Assembly: GCA_037179515.1 (NCBI GenBank)
Contig: JAXCGZ010002372.1
Span: 1-22,500, forward strand
DNA from: Halocaridina rubra
Lineage: Eukaryota; Arthropoda; Malacostraca; Decapoda; Atyidae
Reading direction: 5' to 3'
Length of the DNA: 22,500 nt
The position numbers were made by a program, and so were the translations under genes. Positions 17,048-22,500 of this stretch are shown here, piece after piece (position 1 is the first letter of the stretch; each line of letters starts with the position of its first letter). The notes beneath the pieces were generated by a model that was not told where the DNA came from, did not search any database, and saw nothing but the letters and a program-made list of their open reading frames with translations.

Positions 17048-17394
17048 GGTGGGACACTTGCCCCATGGGACAATTGCTCTTAGAACAGTTGCCATTAGGT
17101 CAATTGCCGCTTAGGACGATTGCCACCCTTTGGCCAAATGACCCTAACCTTACCTGTTGTAATGTAACGTAACCTGGCCATATGTGAAGTAAAACTGTAT
17201 ATGGTATTATGATCAATTTAGGGTTCGACATCCATACCTAGCTTAATATAGTTCCCTTTAATATTAGCCAGGGGCAATTGTCTGGTTTTGCATTAAGAAT
17301 TAGGGGCAATTGTCTGGTTTCGCATAAAGGGCAATTGTCTGGTTTCGTACTAAGAATCAGGGGCAATTGTCCCAAGGGGAACCGTCCCCACCCC
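17048..17394. mobile_element. MITE-like element with imperfect inverted ends and internal CAATTG repeats
   Basis: The left end GGTGGGACACTTGCCCCATG and following GGGACAATTGC are mirrored at the right end, which reads on the minus strand GGTGGGGACGGTTCCCCTTG then GGACAATTGCCC. Inside, GGGGCAATTGTCTGGTTT recurs about every 30-35 bp (17273, 17302, 17329, 17360). No clear target-site duplication was found. It could be a MITE with sub-terminal repeats or a small satellite-derived element. Confidence 0.55.
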
Positions 17395-17570
17395 AAGATA
17401 TTCATACAAGTCGTATACAAATAGAAGCTGAAAATACAAACCATCTCCATTTTATACATACAGAGAGTAATTCTTTTCTTACCTTTCTAAAAACCGCTTT
17501 CGTTCCTGCTTTCACTTTGATATCTGGTTAAGCGAAGAGAAAGTACAATTCCTATGTAGATTGAAGCGGC

Positions 17571-18325
17571 AGGGACAGCCTTTATAACAGCTCCCGTTAA
17601 AATATATATATATAGTCTTAAAGGACAGCCTTTATGACGGCTCCAGTTCGACTATTTTATTTAAGGACAGCCTCTATGACGCTTGTCCTTAAAATATATT
17701 CATTAAGGACATCTTTCCCTAATTATATATTTTAGGGTAATTCATTAGGAAAGCTGTCCTTAGAAAATATTCTTTAAGGACAGGCTTTTTGACAGCTGTC
17801 CTTAGAACTGTCTTAGAATATATTCTTTACGGGCAGCTGTCCTTAGAATGCATTCTTTAAGGACAGCTTTTATGACGCATGTCCCTAGAATATATTCTTT
17901 AAGGGTATTTGTTATGACATATATCCTTGAAATATACTCTTTAGGGTAATTTTTTATGACTGGAGTCCATAGAATGTATTCTCAAAGGACAGCCTTTATG
18001 ACAGCTGTCCTTAGAATACTGCATATTCTTTGAGGACAACCTTTATGACCGATGTCCTTAGAATATATTCTTTAAGGACATTCTTTATGACAGCTGTGTT
18101 TAGAGTATTCTTTAGGGACATACTTCATGACAACTGTCATTAGAATGTATTCTAAGGACATCATTTTTGACAGCTGTCCTTAGAATATATTCTTTAGGGT
18201 CATACTTTATAACAGCTGTCCTTAGAATATATTCTTTAGGGTCATACTTTAAGACAGCTGTTCTTAGAGAGTACATTCTTTAAGGAAGACTTTAGGACAT
18301 TTATCCTTAATATATTATTTTATAG
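17571..18325. repeat. Minisatellite, about 42-bp diverged units with internal dyad symmetry
   Basis: About 17 diverged units follow the pattern AAGGACAGCCTTTATGACAG then CTGTCCTTAGAATATATTCT and TT. Within a unit AAGGACAGC and GCTGTCCTT are reverse complements around a 10-base spacer, and AGAATATATTCT is itself a palindrome. Units differ by substitutions and short indels (a few are only about 30 bp), so the array is old. Confidence 0.85.
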
Positions 18326-18373
18326 TTATGTGATGACTAGAAGTCTATAAAACACCTCCAGTTTTGTCTTTAT

Positions 18374-18392
18374 AAACTTTGTCATTACAACA
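18374..18392 (+). repeat. Left target-site duplication of the SINE
   Basis: Nineteen bases identical to 18592-18610, directly abutting the SINE head. Confidence 0.9.
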
Positions 18393-18591
18393 GTAGTCTC
18401 AGTGGCAAAATGGTAGCATCTGCGACTCTGAGGCGGCAGGTCCAGGGTTCGCGCCCCGTCACGGACTGAGGTTGGTAAGGGCATACACTCAGGGTAACGA
18501 TTACATCTGCCAAAACAAGTCCTTCGTAAGAAGGCAACCGTCCTAGCCCTTAGTATAAAAGGGAGTTTGTGACGTAAAACCGAATCCATCC
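18393..18591 (+). mobile_element. Full-length tRNA-derived SINE with 19-bp target-site duplication
   Basis: The element is 199 bp long. It starts with a tRNA-like head holding an A-box-like TGGCAAAATGGTAGCATC and a B-box-like GGTTCGCGCCCC, followed by a body ending TTTGTGACGTAAAACCGA. Identical 19-bp copies of aaactttgtcattacaaca flank it at 18374-18392 and 18592-18610. That is the mark of LINE-driven target-primed insertion and sets both ends exactly. The perfect duplication suggests a fairly recent insertion. A minus-strand reading of the element is open for about 87 codons but is only an antisense shadow. Confidence 0.9.
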
Positions 18592-18610
18592 AAACTTTGT
18601 CATTACAACA
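18592..18610 (+). repeat. Right target-site duplication of the SINE
   Basis: Nineteen bases identical to 18374-18392, directly after the SINE 3' end. Confidence 0.9.
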
Positions 18611-19545
18611 TTTTAAACATTAAATGCACATATCTGAGTGTACTCACCGAGTCTGCTGAGTAGTCATGGGTTACATTAGGAGAGCCCCAATAGCCTCTCC
18701 TTCTTAAGAGACTTTGACAAAGAATGGTTGGCACGAACTGCCAAATATGGGTAGCCATATGCTTACACTTGTTTAATAATTTTACTTGCATGAAATATGC
18801 GTATATGAATAATTGCACTTTCTGTATATGCAAGATTTATATTCTTTGCTAGAGTCTCTTGATATATTGTAAAAAATTAAGGATTGTGACAATAAAACCT
18901 GTTGTGACCATAGAGATTAACAATTACTTGATATATTTAAAAGATGTAATTGACATACCACAATGTTGACAGAAAAGTTTGGATTGGTGATATATATGTG
19001 ATTCTTATTTGCAAGTACCAACCCATTCCATTTTAATTCCTTTGCTCCAACCTGTCAGTGTCCACCTACATATATATATATGGGAATTAACAGTGACATA
19101 TAAAACGGTAAACTCCCAATATAGTATAGGAATGTAACTAATAAATGCTCATTAGAAATGAAACACGTTTCTTTATTTTAGTGCAACATGATTTTGTATA
19201 ATATACAATATCTTAAAATGGCATAAGGAGATAATTATATAGTCCTTCTAATCTTGTGCAAGGCATAATTGATTTGTGGTTTTACTTTCAACCGAGATTC
19301 ATAATCTATCAACTTAATGAAAATAAAATCTACAATAAAATTTGTACTAATCAGAGAGAGAGCCACAGCACAAAAGAAAAATTTCAGAACAGACTTTTTT
19401 GCTTTATCTTCATGTAAATGTGACATCATCATCATCATCAGTCATAGCTTATCAAGGTTCTTGAAATCTTTCTACGCTGTACATCTCTATCCATCAACTG
19501 TATTTACAGTCATATTTGAATAATCACTTCACTAGCCTCTTACAT

Positions 19546-19550
19546 TTCTT

Positions 19551-19602
<52 letters not shown>

Positions 19603-19618
19603 TATATATATATAATAT
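19546..19618. repeat. (AT)n microsatellite with AA interruptions
   Basis: About 70 bp of AT repeats broken by three AAT shifts. Confidence 0.93.
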
Positions 19619-20937
19619 AACTATATGCAAGTATATTAACTTTGCATGGGACTGGAAGCCACATGTTCAGAGCAGCATTTACAATTTATAAAAACAATCC
19701 TGGTTGGTTGGCACTTGTCCTGTAATAGAGCTTTTCACATTCACAATGCACATCTAATGATGATTTCAATTCATGAATCAACACTACCGCATTCTCCACA
19801 TAAAAGATCAAGTTGCCAATCCACGTCCTCAACAAGGCACGGGGCTATATTCAAGTGATGTTGTTCATAACATCAAATGCAACTTGGCACCAATTCTGTC
19901 ATATCCTGAGAATTTCAATGTTACCATGCAATTTAAACTGCCATTTTAAATTTGCACGGCTTTTGCAAACAGTTACGTAGCGTTCAAAGGCTTTCCTCGC
20001 AAGTAAATCAAATATTCAGAGAGTACTGCAAAGCACATTTCATGAAGAGGAACGCTAAAGATACTTCATTTCAAATTCAATACAAATGATGAGTAACACG
20101 TTCTACTGGCCATACATAGGTTTAGGGAGGAAAGAAAAAAAAAGGCCAAATTGTATGAATATAAATACTGGTAAGCCATATATGCAACATTTGTATAAAA
20201 ATCAAGGATAAGGAACAAAATATATACATGTAAAAGGCTTTTCACACAGTACAAGAATGTAAATATTCACCTACACACCACACAGAGAGGCACTAGGTAT
20301 AGATTGGCATATAAAATCATGTACAACAGAAAAACCTGGGAACAGACTGAAGTTACACTTAGGAAGGATATTTAAAATTTCATTAGGAGAATGAAATATT
20401 GAAGAGTAAAGGATAACAGATTGGTTTCAAACAACTTGGCATGTAAAAGAAATGATCACATTTGTGCCTTTTTGCAAGGGAGCCCTTTTTAACTAGGTCA
20501 TTTTCAGCGCAACTATACTAACACACAGTAGGGTAATTCTCTTCCAAATTAATTTGAATGGGTATTTAAAAAATGATTACATGTATATTATGCTGAAATA
20601 ATTTTAGGAAGTACACTCACATTTGGAAATAATCTTCATATCTTCTTTTAAACACTAGATCCAAGAGATATTAGGAATAGATGGGGAATTTATGAAAATG
20701 GACATCAAATTGTACGAGTTCAATCAAGGCAATATTTGGATATGCAAATTTTATATCAAAGAATGCTCATAACTGAAGCGAATTTTTTAGATAGCAGAAG
20801 TATCGTGCCTCCAATGAAATAACTTTTAGAATTCTCAAAGATGGAGAACAGTAGCTGACAAGAGATGAAGAAATTATTCAAACAGAAAGTATTAAAAATA
20901 TGAAGTACTTACTGATCCAAGATACATGAATATGTTA

Positions 20938-20982
20938 GCAATAAATAATAAATAAATAAATGCATAAATAAAATAAATAAAA
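20938..20982. repeat. (AAAT)n-like microsatellite
   Basis: Imperfect AAAT units with one GC-containing interruption. Confidence 0.85.
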
Positions 20983-22500
20983 CTGGTCAATATAAATTTG
21001 CATTAATGTGAAATAAGAAAAAAAATGGATACGAAGACCATAAGTACATACTCAAAAGATAAAAGCATCATTCGGGTGGAAAGACTTATAACAATAAGGT
21101 TGGCAGTTGAGACTGTAAAAGAACAGGAGTATATCATAATACAGTATCAGTGAAAACATTTATGGAAATGCAATGTTACTCCTTTATATTACATTTCAAT
21201 TTCAATCACAAAATACTGGTTGTCATTTCATGCATTTACACTAATATAAAGAAAATCAATTAAACCATTAGTTAATGCAACAGTGACAGGCAGCTAATAA
21301 TCAAGGTAAGTAAACCTATTTCTCATATTAAATATGACAGGCAAGACCTCACAATCTAAATCCCCTTTCATCCTGGATTTTGTTAACCTTTGAAATCTTG
21401 CCAAAGACAGAGTAATGACTATCAAAGAATAGAATAAAGTTACAGCACATCAAGACACAGGCACAACAAACATCCCACCAACTTTTCGCCATAGCAGAAA
21501 AAAGTGGGTGGGGTAGAAACTACCGTACGTAATGATAATTATAATAATCGTAGATGAGATCAAACTCTTTCACTCTCGCATAGTCTCTTTTCCGCACAGT
21601 TGTAATAAATGCTCAAGTCCACTCGCAATATATATCAGTGCTTAATATAGTTGTTTAAAGTTACTCTTGAAATAACTGCAACCTAAGGGACTCGTATATG
21701 ACGAAACATCCCAAATATTACGTTCTGGAATTGTCGACGTCGATATATTCTAAACAACTGAGGTTCGATGAAGTGCACGATAAAAAAAATGCTGGTTGGG
21801 ATATTCCACTGAACACAAAACAAAGCTTTAGAAAAATAAATAATCAAAGAATTAAGAAAATATATTAAAAATGCATGGTTATACATACATCTAGTAGCTA
21901 TACTTGTACTATTTTTCCATATTACAAATGTGTTTCTTCTGAACTAACAGTTGTGTAGAATTTTAGATATGATAAAGAGTCCCCTAATTTCTCAAGAAAT
22001 ATTCAAGAGAGCTTCTGTGTTCCTACTTTGAAGTCTTTACGGTATGTATATTAGCACACAAACTGCCGCAAAATACATTTGTTTCTGATGAAACTGGAGC
22101 ATAATACGCACAACTGTTATAACCAATAATGACAAGTCAAAGTTCAAATGCTATATACAAAAATCATGCGGCTTATTTATGGCCGCTAAAAATAATAATA
22201 ATAAAAAAAAGACCAAATGGATGTGCATTCTGCTTTATACATCAAAATAAATCAGCAATTGAATTTTCTACTTCAACATAATGAGTACAAAAATAAGTCA
22301 TCATCATCTTTTGTCGAGGGAGGCAGAGAAGCAGTACATGCACCAGATCATACAATGAAATCCATAATCATAGCATCATCATCACTGGCAGTATAATTTA
22401 TGTGATATTAGGTCATCACAGTTCATGAGGCTCACTGAGGTCATGCTATCATTGACCTAAAGCTAAATTATTCACTAAAGTATAATGATATACCATAACA

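Larger units (their letters stand above)
18611..22500. other. Non-coding A/T-rich stretch without a recognised gene
   Basis: Apart from the microsatellites at 19546 and 20938, I see no conserved coding segment on either strand. All open readings are below 75 codons and of low complexity. From about 19.6 kb the sequence is mostly repeat-poor and could be a long UTR or intron of a neighbouring gene; AATAAA on the minus strand near 19172 is compatible but weak. Confidence 0.4.

Noticed and set aside
17238..17459. Minus-strand open frame with repeated LPLIL-TKPDNCP peptide
   Set aside because: The peptide repeat is produced by the CAATTG tandem repeat of the MITE-like element.
17571..18325. CRISPR-like array
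   Set aside because: Units are contiguous and diverged, with no unique spacers, in a spliced eukaryotic genome; it is a minisatellite.
18393..18460. Functional tRNA gene
   Set aside because: A- and B-box-like sites exist, but no acceptor or anticodon stems fold properly and the sequence continues into a SINE body with target-site duplications.

Overview
The window looks like nuclear DNA from an arthropod, most likely a decapod crustacean. It is A/T-rich and intron-rich, has almost no long ORFs, and is full of short microsatellites, tRNA-derived SINEs, MITE-like inverted repeats and decayed retroelement pieces. TTAGG/CCTAA-like scraps and the style of the non-LTR reverse transcriptase tails point the same way, but the species cannot be fixed from sequence alone.

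Two conserved protein-coding genes can be assembled exon by exon, both on the minus strand. (1) A UBALD-type gene (UBA-like domain, FAM100 family) starts at 7724 and runs leftward through exons 7701-7724, 5886-5972 and 957-1025. It leaves the window before its last exon(s), so only the N-terminal 60 residues are visible. (2) A complete or nearly complete SPSB3-type gene (SPRY domain plus SOCS box, a substrate receptor for Cullin-5 ubiquitin ligases) has exons 15498-15641, 13512-13711, 12916-13018, 12489-12614 and 10158-10528. Every junction keeps frame, but the first intron does so only with a GC-AG splice pair. The SOCS box keeps a recognisable Cul5 box, while the usually conserved cysteine of the BC box is serine.

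Layout: 1-956, UBALD intron or downstream sequence; 1026-5885, UBALD intron 2 with a SINE, a decayed Gypsy-like integrase and a non-LTR reverse transcriptase tail; 5973-7700, UBALD intron 1 with a 314-bp MITE flanked by TAA duplications; 7725 to about 9560, intergenic, with an ATT microsatellite, a truncated SINE and a palindromic repeat pair; about 9560-15641, the SPSB3 transcript, with repeats in its introns; 15642-22500, mostly non-coding, with AT and AAT microsatellites, a SINE body, a MITE-like element, a roughly 42-bp minisatellite made of hairpin-forming units, and a full SINE with a 19-bp perfect target-site duplication. From 18.6 kb to the right end I recognise no gene.

The two genes share a strand but not an obvious pathway, beyond both being linked to ubiquitin biology (a UBA-like fold and an E3 substrate receptor). 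I see no new multi-gene system. The most unusual signals are the BC-box substitution, the GC-AG intron, the SINE group with a shared body and different tRNA-like heads, and the dyad-symmetric minisatellite.
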